This document shows, in pieces, positions 36,788 to 49,800 of a DNA stretch of 64,000 nucleotides. The position numbers and the translations under genes are program-made. Position 1 is the first letter of the stretch; each line of letters opens with the position of its first letter. Location: assembly GCA_029962745.1 (NCBI GenBank), contig CM057155.1:30872896-30936895 (forward strand). The letters are read 5' to 3'. Source of the stretch: Echinometra lucunter (Eukaryota; Echinodermata; Echinoidea; Camarodonta; Echinometridae). The notes beneath the pieces are model-generated. The model made no database searches and was not told the DNA's origin. It worked only from the letters and a program-made list of their open reading frames with translations.

Positions 36788-39700
36788 ATATCATATATAT
36801 ATATACATATATCATATATATACATATATAATATATATAAATAATATAATATATATATATATATGTGTATATATATATATATATATCTTTTTGTGGAGAC
36901 AGGGCAATTGCAAACAGCCACTTTGGGTATCGACAGAACTATACTTTTAGATCGATAAAAATACATCATTATTGTTACTATTCCTATCATTACTTATTCT
37001 GCTAATTATGTTATGCATTGTATTGATTTTTTATGTTTATGATTGAAAATGGTGAATAAATATCTTGAACTTGAACTTGACAGCTGGCCACACCAGCAGT
37101 CTCTGCAGTGGCGAATATTCTCTAAAACCTGAAACAGTCTACCCAGCTTTACACAGGATGCTGGACCAAAAAAAAAAAAAAAAATCCACACAAAAAGAGT
37201 AAAATCATCCAAAACATATTTCTCTCCGACAATCCAATTAATACCTGACTTCATGCTCATTTCCATGTGTCATTAACATAGCATCTATTTGTCATATTTG
37301 AAGGCACTAAGTCCTTTGTTACCGTTGAGGGAAAGGCTACTTAAATGACGGATATCATCATTGTTTGTTACTAATGGATACATAACAAAGTGACATAATC
37401 ATCATCAATCTGCTATCCACATGCTGAAATTAACAGCAGACTTTCATCTTTTAACATATCAGTCACTATATAAGGCATTTTTTCTTATTTTAATGATTAA
37501 TTATTATTCTATGGATAACCATATTATTTGGTAATAACCTCTGTATAGCTACCCATGGACAACTTTGCTCCACTGGTTAGTTGTCTGAGTGTACTCGTAT
37601 TAAACTGAAGTGTAATTATTGCAATTTCTTTAAAACATTGTGATAGATCAGGAAGAAGTTGTCTTGATTCAGTTAAAAGTGTACCACCGATAATCACTTT
37701 TAAAAAATAATTTGTGTCAGGCCTGGGCCCCGATGAACAAAACTTACCATTGATGGTAACTCTGCCATCAGTGGTAACTACCATGGTAACATTGCTCAAC
37801 AGCCAATCAAATTCAAGGTTTCCATGGAAGTTACCAATGATGGCATAGTTACCATCAATGGTAAGTTTTATACAATGGGGCCCTGATTTGTGTTCAGCTG
37901 GAATGTATGAAACGAAAACACTATTTCTGGGTTAATTTCTTAGGGAGTATGGGAGTATGAAGAAAAGAAAGAAAAACATTAAAACCCCTTGCATAGAATA
38001 AGAGATGGAGTTGAGATCCATGCAAGCCTTACACTATGCAAGCATGTATGGGTGTATCAACAAGTCTAATCAAAAGAAGCTGTAATGTTCATTAACCCAT
38101 TTGTGACAGAAGGTCCACATTATGTGGTTTGGCCTTATAACCTTTGATGCAGAGCCCTAGAAATCATTCCAAATATATGAGTAGAAAGAGCAAAAATTTC
38201 TACACAAACTGTGCCCATTTTGGTTGCGTCAATATTTTCTGTTCGATGTTGAAGATTTTTTTAATGAAAATAAGCATTAAAATCCTTGAATTGGCAATGC
38301 AATGGAAATTTTAAAATCACCATTTTTCCCTGCAAATTGGCAACTTTTTGAATTCTCTTCATACTTTTTGCCAATTTATATTTATTTCAGATACATGACT
38401 TTTTATTTTAAAAATGTAGCAATAAAAGAAAACTTTTGGTGTTTCCAATTTGAAGAATAAAAGCTGATCAAATAAGGCTTTAAATAATTCCTGTCACAAA
38501 TGGGTTAAAGGCTTGTTCAGATATGACGCGACAAACCCCTGCAACATTTTTAGTGTTCAGATATGGCGTAGCAAACCACGCCACTTATTTCAATGAACGT
38601 GCAATAACGCATCAATGCTCAAATAAAAGAGATTTTTGTCAAAAGTAGCGCGGACAAACTCATGACTTCATATCTTGTGCTAACTTTTAAAGAATTTGAT
38701 TGGTCCATAAATTCTTGCCACCAGGAGGCAAAAAATGTGCCTCTGGCCTCAGCATTCTTTTTTTGCCGCCTCATATCCCATTGACTTGTTTTGTTGCGTC
38801 ATATCTGAACAAGCCTTTAGGTGTATTCATAGCTGCTAGTTTTTTAAAAATGAAATCAAAACATGAAGCTCCTTTTCTAAAACAAAGTGTAGCAACCTGG
38901 ATCTCTATGGCTTGTCACATCTTGATGATTTAGGCAGCATATATTTACCACATTTTTCATACATCGGCATACGCTGGATAAAGTCATGGTGTGACAGCGC
39001 CATAATGTACAGAGCATAACGCTTTTGGTGATCAGTTAAATTACTTTTTGTTCGCTGGGCCATGAATCCCTCTGTGCTGAATCTTACTAGCTGTAACTTT
39101 TTGAGTAAGGAATGCCAACAATTAAAAGCGAATGCTGCCACCTACGGGAAAATCAATGTTTTGTGTAGATATTACAGGCTCTGTGATTGAGCAAGAAATG
39201 CAAACTTCAAAGGCCACTGATAGTGCAGGGCTGCAAACTCTGCATCCAAAGAGTTAACCCATTCGTGACCGAGGTCCACATTTTGTGGTTTGGCCTAGTA
39301 TCTTTTGATGCAAAGCCCTAAAAATCATACCAAATACATGAGCAGAAAGAGCAAAAAAATTCTACACAAACTGTGCCCATTTTGGTTACGTCAATATTCA
39401 TTGTTTGATGCTGGAATTTTTTTTAAAGGAAAATAAGCATTAAAATCCTTAAATTGGCAATGTGATAGAAAGTTTAAAATCACCATTTTCCCCTGCAAAT
39501 TGGCAATTTTTTGACTTCTCATCATAATTTCTGTCAATTTATATTCATTTCAGATACAGGACGTTTTATAAGAAAAATGTAGCAATAAAATAAGAATGTT
39601 GGTGTTGCCAATTTGAGGAATAATAAAAGCTGATCAAATTAGGCTTTAGATAATTCCTGTCACGAATAGGTTAAAAGGTTACTATCTATACTCACAGGTA

Positions 39701-42700
39701 ACTGGTGAATATTTAGCCATCCAACCTCATTAAGAATCTTATTAAGCACTCTCTCAGCATTTTCATTCTTGGATTTCTCACCTGGTTATATAAAACAAGC
39801 AAGGAAAAAAAGAAACTGTTAGAGAGATGAGACTGTGTTATATGAAAACTCTGACAACTTAATCTGTGCTATCTTTGTCCTTTTTTTCTTTTGGCAATTT
39901 TATGAACACTTAATAAGATAAAGAAGAAAATAAAGCATAACCCTTGCAAACATGTCCAGTATGATTATTTCTTTTCACACGTATTTGTTGGCTCCATTAT
40001 GTAACTTCCTATAGCAGAAGTATTCCCCAGTACTACTAGATCAGAGACTCTTATCAAATTTTGCAATCACTGATCGTCATTCAAAAATGCATCATTTAGG
40101 TATGCACCTATATCTTCCTTTCATGTGACAAATATCAAAAGGTCATTTAGATAAAATTGAATCACAGAATTAACTCGAAGATTCAGTATTTGTAATTATC
40201 GACTGCAAGCTCTTGGGGGGCAGCAAAACATATTTTATTGGCTGAGACAAACATTGAAGACCATGTGACACAGTGAAGGTCATGTGACATAGTGAAACCA
40301 ACCAATCACTTGTGAGGATAAAAAGTGCATTGACATAAAAATATACTTACTTCCTTTTGGTCTGCCCCACCAGTTGTTTGTTTGATCTCGATGGCAATGT
40401 TTCTCCAGCGCCCTCGCTCCAACCGTAAGCTGACTACTTGCTCTGTTAAAGAGAACATGAAGGGATGTGGCACTGAGGAACTTTCAAGATACTTAGAAGA
40501 ATAATCAGCTTACAAAATATACATTTCATCTGATGTAAGCCTTGGCTGGAATTCTTTTTGAATCAATTGAAATTTATAAAATGCACATACAGTCCGACCT
40601 CACTTATCCGGCCTTCATTTATCCGGTCTCCTCTATTAACCGGCTGCGTCTCCTGGCCAGCCTCCCTCTTTTATCCTTCATCCAATTCACCTAAAAGCCT
40701 GGGAGACGGAAACATTGTGGATAATTTTACGTTTTATTTCATTTATTTCATTTTTATCTTGTACAAACAGAAAGATATTAGTGATCATTTACAATCATCC
40801 ACAACACCAAGGAAATAGATATTTTACAGCAAATAGACCACTCTACCCTTAGGTGTCCCACTACATTACTCCCATATCTGGCCATTTCACTTATACAGAT
40901 GGGCGCCGGTCCCGACGTGGCCGGATAAGCGAGGTCGGACTGTATTTGTATCTTCCTTGAAATGTACTGTGATTCTCAGTTGGCTTGTTTATTTGTTGGT
41001 CACTATATTTGAATGTTTGGTAGTTAATATTTTGCTTCGTTATACTCCGTTTCTTTTCTTCTCCGCTTTTCCCTTTTCTTAATACTTGCTATATGCAATG
41101 AATTTGTTATGTATACTTATGTGTTGTTTGTGCCTAAATTGTCTGTGTATGTGATAATCTTAATGTATTTTGTTTATGTATAACCAGTGGAGGCCAATTT
41201 ACTTTGTTTTTGAAGTATGGATCATTAAAAATCTGAATTTGAATCCGAAGATACAAAGTTGAATAATCAACGTATAAGATTTATGTCTAATTTGTTTTTA
41301 AACATTTGTCACAGTTAAAAAATTTCATCAAATATCAATCCAACAATCATTGTATCCAGCACATGCAGGAGCATGAAGTACTTACTTGTTTTGTTCCCTG
41401 AAACTTGCTTCTAGAATGTCTCTAGTCGGAGGGAAGACATTTTCTGATCCCACTGTCCTCCTCACACCCAGCAAGTCGAGGAGACCTCTCTTTCCAATGT
41501 CCTGGAGAAAACAATAAGGAGAAAGGTTCATGATATTGATATGTTGAAAATACAGACTGTATCAGAGGCAGCGGAACATCAGGCTTGGACTAGGAAAGTG
41601 GAGGGGCACCTACTGTTTGGCAGACAGGTGCCCCTCTACTTCCTTCGTCTGAGTCCGTCGTTCCGCTGCCTCTGGACTGTATGATACTATTTGAAAATGA
41701 ATCTTACTCCAAGAGCTGGAAAGGGGATGTCAACAATAGGAAAAAAAGGCAATGGAGCAGATATAGCCACGGCACATGTCGAGGGTCTAGTGCAACAAAG
41801 GGCTATCTGCATTTTTGGCAATTTTGATAAATCTTGCAATAAAGATTAGTTGCACTGACACACTGCAGTTTAAAGCAGATAGCCATTAGGGTGATACCCA
41901 GCTGCAGCAAAGTTTGCTGTAGAAACCACTGTTACCGATGGGTTCCTGGTCTTTACTGGATCATTTTAATTTTGAAACTTATTAAAATAAAAAATGCAGA
42001 TAGCCCTTTGTTGCACTAAACCATTCATGTATGTAAACATAGGGATGAGAATTCGCACATGCTCCTGATATAACATGGGATAGCATATAACAAGATAAAT
42101 CTGAGATTGTAACTTCAAAAAGATTCCAATTTTGTTTGAAAGTACCGTTGGAAGTTTCATAAAAGCAGTCATTTCTGATTTAATGCTTAACATGGATCAT
42201 CAGCATCTTGTACTTCTTGTAAATTCAGCCTTGAGCTCATTCACATTCTGACTCCATCAAACCAAGAACACACACAAGGTAACACTTATTATTTGGCAGG
42301 CAATACGGCTGCTTGCCTGTTAAATGGAATATCTAGATCCCTCGATCCTCTCACCTTAAACAGCTGGCTTATCTTGTGTTTCTTCTCATCATCCTGGAGC
42401 CCTTCCCATGATCCTCGGAATCCCATAATGTGACATGCCACATTGTCCAGAACCATTTTCCTTCGGAAAAAGAGAATGTTGGTATGGAATCACTGTAAAT
42501 TATGGCATTTAAATGTGAAGGTTGATATGGAATCACTGTATATTATTGCAATTAAATGTGTACTGTACAAACATGAACATCACAATGATGATGATGATGG
42601 TGATCATGATCATCATCATCATCACCATCAACATTTAAAGATAAACTGGAGTTCTAGTCATGCGATCATAATGTGAAAAAAAATGTTCCAAAGCATTTCA

Positions 42701-43620
42701 AAATGTTAGATTAGTTGTATATAAACAGAGGTGTCTAGTGTGAGTTTTGGATATTATCAAATTGATAAGAAATTCACTTACTTTCCTCAAAAAGTACTTG
42801 CACTGCACAAAGAAATGAGTATATGGGACCACACACAAATCTGGCATGAATGGTATCCCTGAACTTTTCAGCTTTTCTTGTCATATTTTCAATATGAGGG
42901 CATTTGAAGAACAATCCTTTCTAGGGGACATTTTTACCATGATATTCTTCCTAACTGACATGGAAAGTGACAAAACTCACAAATTATTTTTCACTTTTCC
43001 CAGAACTCAAGCTTCTCTTTCATTTCATTTCATTTATTTCCACATAAAAACACATGATACATAATATACATAAAGCTGAACATATTGTGGGGGAGTCACT
43101 AAAAGCCAAGGGCTGGTCAAGAGTGACTCCTACTGCGGAAAGTTTACTTTTATATAATACATATACATAATGCAAGTATCATATTATTACAAGGAAAGAA
43201 TATTACTACAAAAAGAGAGGGAAAAAGAAAGGAAAGCAAGAAGGAGATTGATAAAGTAATAAAACAAGCAAGTTATGAGTTGGTTATTACATTACATATT
43301 CTCTAGTAGCAATTGTTTGTATTTTCTCTTAAAATGGTTTAAAGATTTACTTTGTCTTATGCTATCAGGTAGATTATTCCATAACAGTGGACCTTCATAA
43401 AATATTGATGATTTAGCAACCTTTAAGCATATGTCACCATCAATAACATCATCACCTCATTATTATGGATAATAGCAGACTAACACTTTAAGAACCCACT
43501 GCAAACCCCCACTCAATTATATCAGAAGGAGAATACAGAGGGTTACAGTGATCTACTTCACTGTTTGCCTCCCAGGCACAGGTGATGCTAAACAAATAAT
43601 AATACTAGTAATAAAAATAA

Positions 43621-43668
<48 letters not shown>

Positions 43669-43815
43669 CAGTAGCAGTAGTAGTACTAGTAGTAGCAGTA
43701 GTAGTAGTGGTAGTAGTAGCAGTAGCAGTAGCAGTAGTAGTAGTAGCAGTAGTAGTAACAGTAGTAGCAGTAGCAGTAGCAGTAGTAGTAGTAGCAGTAG
43801 TAGTAGTAGTAGTAG

Positions 43816-43847
<32 letters not shown>

Positions 43848-46800
43848 ATAAGACAACGTCACAGGGAAATTTGAAATCTTCTCACACCTCTTATCAGTGC
43901 CATTCCCTTCATCCAGATGTGCATATGTAATGAGGTCCTTGGCGTAGCATGCTCTGAAAGACAATGAAATACAGAATATCAGCAATTAGTGCTTAAAAGA
44001 AAAAAATAAGGCATCATTCATTTCTTTGGCAGTAAAACCTTGCAAAATTCAATGTTTGTTTGTTTACAATCAAATTACAGATTATAATCATTCAAATCAG
44101 TTCAATATGCATGAATTCAAGATGATCTATTTCTTTCTTTTACAGATACACTGTATGTATCAAAACACTTTTATTATTTAAATTTGGGACCGACATAATA
44201 TGACTAGTACACAATTATCTTGGGCACTAGATATGCTTTCATTATGCAATTGCACTTTCATCAGACCAACATTTCTATGAAGGGCACCATTTCATAAAAC
44301 TTATTATCAGTAACAAATGCCACATTTCTATGACAAATTTGCTCTCAGCCAATCAGATGTAAGGATTTCAGGAGCTTATAACAGTTATTGCAGCTTGTTA
44401 CTGATAACAAGTTTTATGAAACAGGGTCCTGTTCTTCTCTTAACACTCCTTGGATCTTTTTCGCCTCAATCTCTATTTACCTAAATCCTGAAAGGGCCAG
44501 TTATCCATGTCATACTGTAGAGTCTGAATCAAACTAAGAACCAGGCATCTCGAGATATTATTTTTGTTTTCATCAGCACATGGTCTTCACAAAAAGATTG
44601 CTATAGGCTCAGGTTTTTATGACGGACTATGTTAAAGGAAATTGGAAATACATGTATGTGGTCTCTCAGACTGATCTTTGCCTGTAACTCTCGCCAAAGC
44701 TTTCAATAAGAAGGAATTTTGCAGGGGAGAATATATATGTTCTTTAACCCATTCCTGACAGGAATTATTTAACGCCTAATTTGATCAGCTTTTATTCTTC
44801 AAATTGGCAAATCCAACATTTTTATTTTATTGCTACATTTTCTTATAAAATGTCATGTATCTGAAATGAATATAGATTGACGGAAATTATGATGAGAAGT
44901 CAAAAAGTTGCCAATTTGCAGGGGAAAACGGTGATTTTAAACTTTCTATCACATTGCCAATTTAAGGATTTTAATGCTTATTTTCCTTTAAAAAATTTTC
45001 AGCATCAAACAACAAATATTAACGCAACCAAAATGGACCAAGTTTGTGTAGAATTTTTTGCTCTTTCTGCTCATGTATTTGGTATGATATTTAGGGCTCT
45101 GCATCAAAAGTTATTAAACCAAACCACATAATGTGGACCCTCTGTCACGAATGGGTTAAAGGCTTTACACAAGGATGGACCACACAGCAGGCTGAATGCA
45201 TGATGATACTCTTAGTCAAACTTACCCAGAATACAGCCACTCTTCCAATATCTCTGCCAATAGACTGTAGAGGGGGATAGCTGGGTAGAAGAAGCTCCCC
45301 TCTGATATTGGAGGTTGGTAGGGGAACGTCATGGGTAGCTCGTGCATCAGATGAACCTGGTCCTCGTCAGTTATCATCTTCATCTTACGCAATTCGTTGA
45401 TGGCCTGAAAGAGGGTGAGATCAAAAGTCTGGAGAACTTAACCAGGCCCCTAAAGCTCTGCCATTTTGTCCAGATCCATTAGAAGGCCGACCTAAGCATC
45501 CATCAATATTCATGATCAAAAATGAACAATTCATTCTGTAAGATGCTTCCAACTAGTAGCATTTGTTTGTACGCGTTATGAAACATTACACGCATCAGCT
45601 TACTGCATGCGCAGTTAATGCACAATAAATGTGCAACAAATGCGCATTAAATCAAAGTGTTAAAATAAAACTGAAAAGCGCAATAGATATGAATAATACA
45701 ACAGTGTTATCGATATCGATATTATGGCGATAACAGGTGCTTAGCAGCCCCTTCAAATGATCCGAAAGAGGCAGGGCCTAATGCCATTCGCGTAATGATA
45801 TTCGCGTGTGCTGCTTTTCGTCTAGTAAATTCATTATATGTCTATGATCTTAACCCATACCTACCCAAACATGGATAAATCCATAGTTCACAGAAATGTT
45901 GAGACACCCAACTACAGAAAATCCCATAGTGAAAGAATCGCTGTGTAAATGACGTCATACCCGGCCGAGTCATAAAAGACTTAAACAAGGCAAACGCCAA
46001 GCGTTGTCTCGCCTGCATATTGCAGTCATGAAGAGACTGCATGTCAAAACTATGCTATATGACTTCTGAGGCTGTCAGCAGTTTAGGGGGTGAATTGTGG
46101 TTCTGACAGTTTACATATGCAATAATGGTATAGGCCTACTTTATCCCTAGGAAATCAGATAACACTAAGAATGCTGTTAATACTATGAAGCTATAATTAT
46201 TTCCATGCAAGTAAGGAAATGAATGTTAGTGAAAAAGAATGTAACTGATAATAATGTGAGTAAAATTGTAAAATTAAATTAATTATCAAGGTGTTATGGC
46301 AAACTTATTGTTTGAAAAATGGTATGAATTTGGTGATTCCACGTCAAAGCTATAGAAAGTTATTAGGTGTACAACATAGCACAGTGCCAGTTATGAAAAG
46401 TTCATTGACCTTTGACCTTTGACCTTAATCAAATTCAACTCACATTCGAACTTGACCTGCACCTTCAAGAGATGGACCTCTCATATGAATTTGGCAATCC
46501 TACCTCGAAGGTATAGAAAGTTATTGTGTGTACAACATAGCACAGTGCCAGTCATGGAAAGTTCATTGACCTTTGACCTCTGACCTTATTCAAATTCAAC
46601 TCATACTCAAACTTGACCTGTGCCTTCAAGAGATGTACCTCTGGTATAAATTTGGTGATCCCACCTCGAAGCTATAGAAAGTTATTGTGTGTACAACACA
46701 GCACAGTGCCAGTCATGGAAAGTTCATTGACCTTTGACCTTAATCAAATTCAACTCACATTCGAACTTGACCTGAACCTTCAAGAGATGGACCTCTTGTA

Positions 46801-49800
46801 TGAATTTGGCAATCCTACCTCGAAGGTATAAAAAGTTATTGTGTGTACAATATAGCACAGTGCCAGTCATGGAAAGTTCATTGACCTTTGACCTTTGACC
46901 TTATTCAAATTCGACTCATATTCGAACTTGACCTGCGCCTTCAAGAGATGGACCTCTGGTATGAATTTGGTGATCCCACCTTAAAGCTATAGAAAGTTAT
47001 TGGGTGTACAACACAATTGTTGACGACGACGCCGACGACGCCTACGCCGACACCGGAAATAGTGATACCTATGTCTCGCTCCGCTACGCAGGCGAGACAA
47101 AAATGAGACTTCTGCCTTCTAGCCAGGCGCTCGGCATAAAAAGAATGGAGAAGGATAATAGTAACATATTATGTTATGCAGGGCCCGCTAGTAGAGCAGT
47201 TGAAGAACTGAAGTGGCCACCCTGTGTGAACACACGTTATTATTATTATCATTATTATTATTTAGAAAGTGCTTTTGTAATTTGACATTATATCTCAAAA
47301 TACACTGCAACACTTATTAGCTCCATAAATTACATCTGATACCTTTCAAAGCTTGACATATCTCAATGATACAAAATTTGATTTGATTTGATTTGATTTG
47401 ATTTATTTTTCTTCTGCATTTTCACATAAGTACAATATTTTGGTAACATATACAAAATAAAATACAACAGTACTTTTTGACAATAAATCATAAATAAACA
47501 GGTATTTGTTACAATCATTTTTCAAAAACAAACAAGAAATGATAAAATGTCAAAGTATTGTAATTCATCAAACATAAAATCGTTTGCGGAAGAGAGACTG
47601 CCATTGTAAGCAATTTGCTTGAAAGTATGGCAACCCCATGAAATAATTTCTATATCTGCTATTCTGATTGTGCTTTGAGAGCAGTTTGTCAGCTATGTTC
47701 TTATAATTTGCAAGTATCTGTAATATGCTTAAGCATGTAGTATGTGAAAATGCAAGGGGCAGATATGGGTTAAAAGAGGTTTTCATTACAATAATGGTCT
47801 AAAGCATATCTAAAGCCTCCATCATGGACTAACATAAGTACATATAAAGTGTAATGCTTGTTCACTGGGCAAGAGACCACACCCATTTGCTAATGGAGGC
47901 TCAAACCATTATTTAAAGTGTCAATTTCCTCCTTAGTGAAAACAGGAAAAAAAAAAGCAGGATCAAGACGAGAAGAGTCACATTATACAAATACACAATT
48001 CAAGTAAAATGAATTTTGTTAAAGTTACTCAGATATGAAGTGGAAAACTTAACCATATCTGCACGTGGGGGGGGGGACTCCAAGCCCCCCCCCCAACAAA
48101 TTTTGGTGTGAATTGTGAACTAATGCATTTCATGCTGTGCCACTTACTAACATTTTTCTTTCAAGTCTTGCATATCTTTTATGACCAAGTTTACAAAAAT
48201 AGGTCATATCGCTATCGAATCACATGACCTTTTGTGACCTCATGTCAGCCCCAAAACAGAGAATTTTTTAGCTTTGTATGCACTGTTTACACACCTACAA
48301 GAGCAAAGTCAAAATGAATTTTAAAAAATGAATAAATAAATGCTTACCATCACCACTGCCAGTTCCATTTCTCGTAGGTCTGTTTGGCTTTTCAAAAATT
48401 CATCTAAATTCTGCATACAGTAGGGAACAACAATAAAATAAAGCATACTGCAGAATAAAAAAGAGCATTACTGAAAAGTTGTAAGTCACATATTCTTTCA
48501 ATGTTATTTCATTGATTTGCAATGAAAATGGAATGAAGAAAAGGCCTTTCTGTTTTTACTGCTATCTTGGAAAGTATGCCATTCAAAGCTACATATAAAT
48601 GATAGATTCTGCATACACTAGTACATGTTATGTATATGATATTCCTATGGCAAATGGTCAGTAAGACCAATTAAAATAAATCTTGCATATGGGCCTGTTT
48701 CATAAAACTTGTTATAAAACAGGTTTAAGGATGTAGCCAATAGCGAGTACGTATGCATCTCACGTGTTCATGCTTTAAGTCTACGCAACCTTCCAGCCGT
48801 GCATTTTTTGTGCAGCACTGTGCATTTTGAATGCATCACTTTACCTCTAGCGCGTAAAAAGTGAGACGTGTGCCATGAAATACGCGGTCTTTCTAGAATC
48901 TATCACAAGGATTTTGATGCGCTTACTCAAGGGCGCATCACAGTGGCCACGCTTGTGATGTAATAATAGAAAGCAAATGTTGCCTCTTTGTCTGTGCAAT
49001 CTGAGGAAATTGGGAGGAGTTTTAACAAATATTCCACTACAAAGTCATTCTGCCGATCCATTTTATAAAACAAATAACGCACAGATTTAAATTCATGATG
49101 TTAGTGGCCATGCAGGCTTCTCAGGTATTCACAATATTATGCAAAAGCATTCGGTGCAAGCGCCTCATGCTTGTCGCACATTGTAAATATCCTTGAGTGC
49201 GCTGCATCGCCACTAAAACACTCACATCTGTGCATTATTTGTATATTACCAGTAACAACTGCCACATTTCTATGACAAATTTGCTCTCAGCCAATCAGAT
49301 GCAAAGATTTCAGTAGCTTATAACAGTCATTGCAACTTGTTATTAATAACAAGGTTTATGAAACAGGGCCATGGTACATAATTGTAAGCACAGTATAATC
49401 AAGTATATATCTTTTCATATGATCTCTCCCCCCCCCCCCCGTCCCCCCCCCCAAAAAAAAAAACACCCACCACCCAACAAAACAAACAAAAAGTGAATTA
49501 ATTCACTCTAAAGTGTTTTTGCAAAGAACTGACTATTTAACACACAGATTATTTCAACATGCCAATTTAAACTATTAGGGGGTGTATAATGAAGGATAGC
49601 TTACAAATGTAGCAGTCTTCTTTGTACTGCTTTCCCCCACTTGCACTGTAGTGGGCTTCTCTGGCGGGGGTGCCCACTCATCCACAGTGGTCTATAGAAA
49701 TGAAGAAAAATATTTATAATTATGATTTTAAAAGAATGAAATGCATCCTTTCATACATGTAAAAATATTTCAGTATCTTTGTTTTGTTTTTTATCACATT

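Noticed and set aside
43548..43874. Poly-Val and poly-Leu frames
   Set aside because: Direct readout of a (TAG)n microsatellite.
44877..45131. An 84-codon frame that recurs at 53837-54097
   Set aside because: Recurrence comes from two copies of the same MITE; the other copies have broken frames.
46400..46960. A cluster of nuclear-receptor sites as a host enhancer
   Set aside because: The sites are part of a transposon minisatellite; a host regulatory role is possible but not shown, so it is reported only as a finding.
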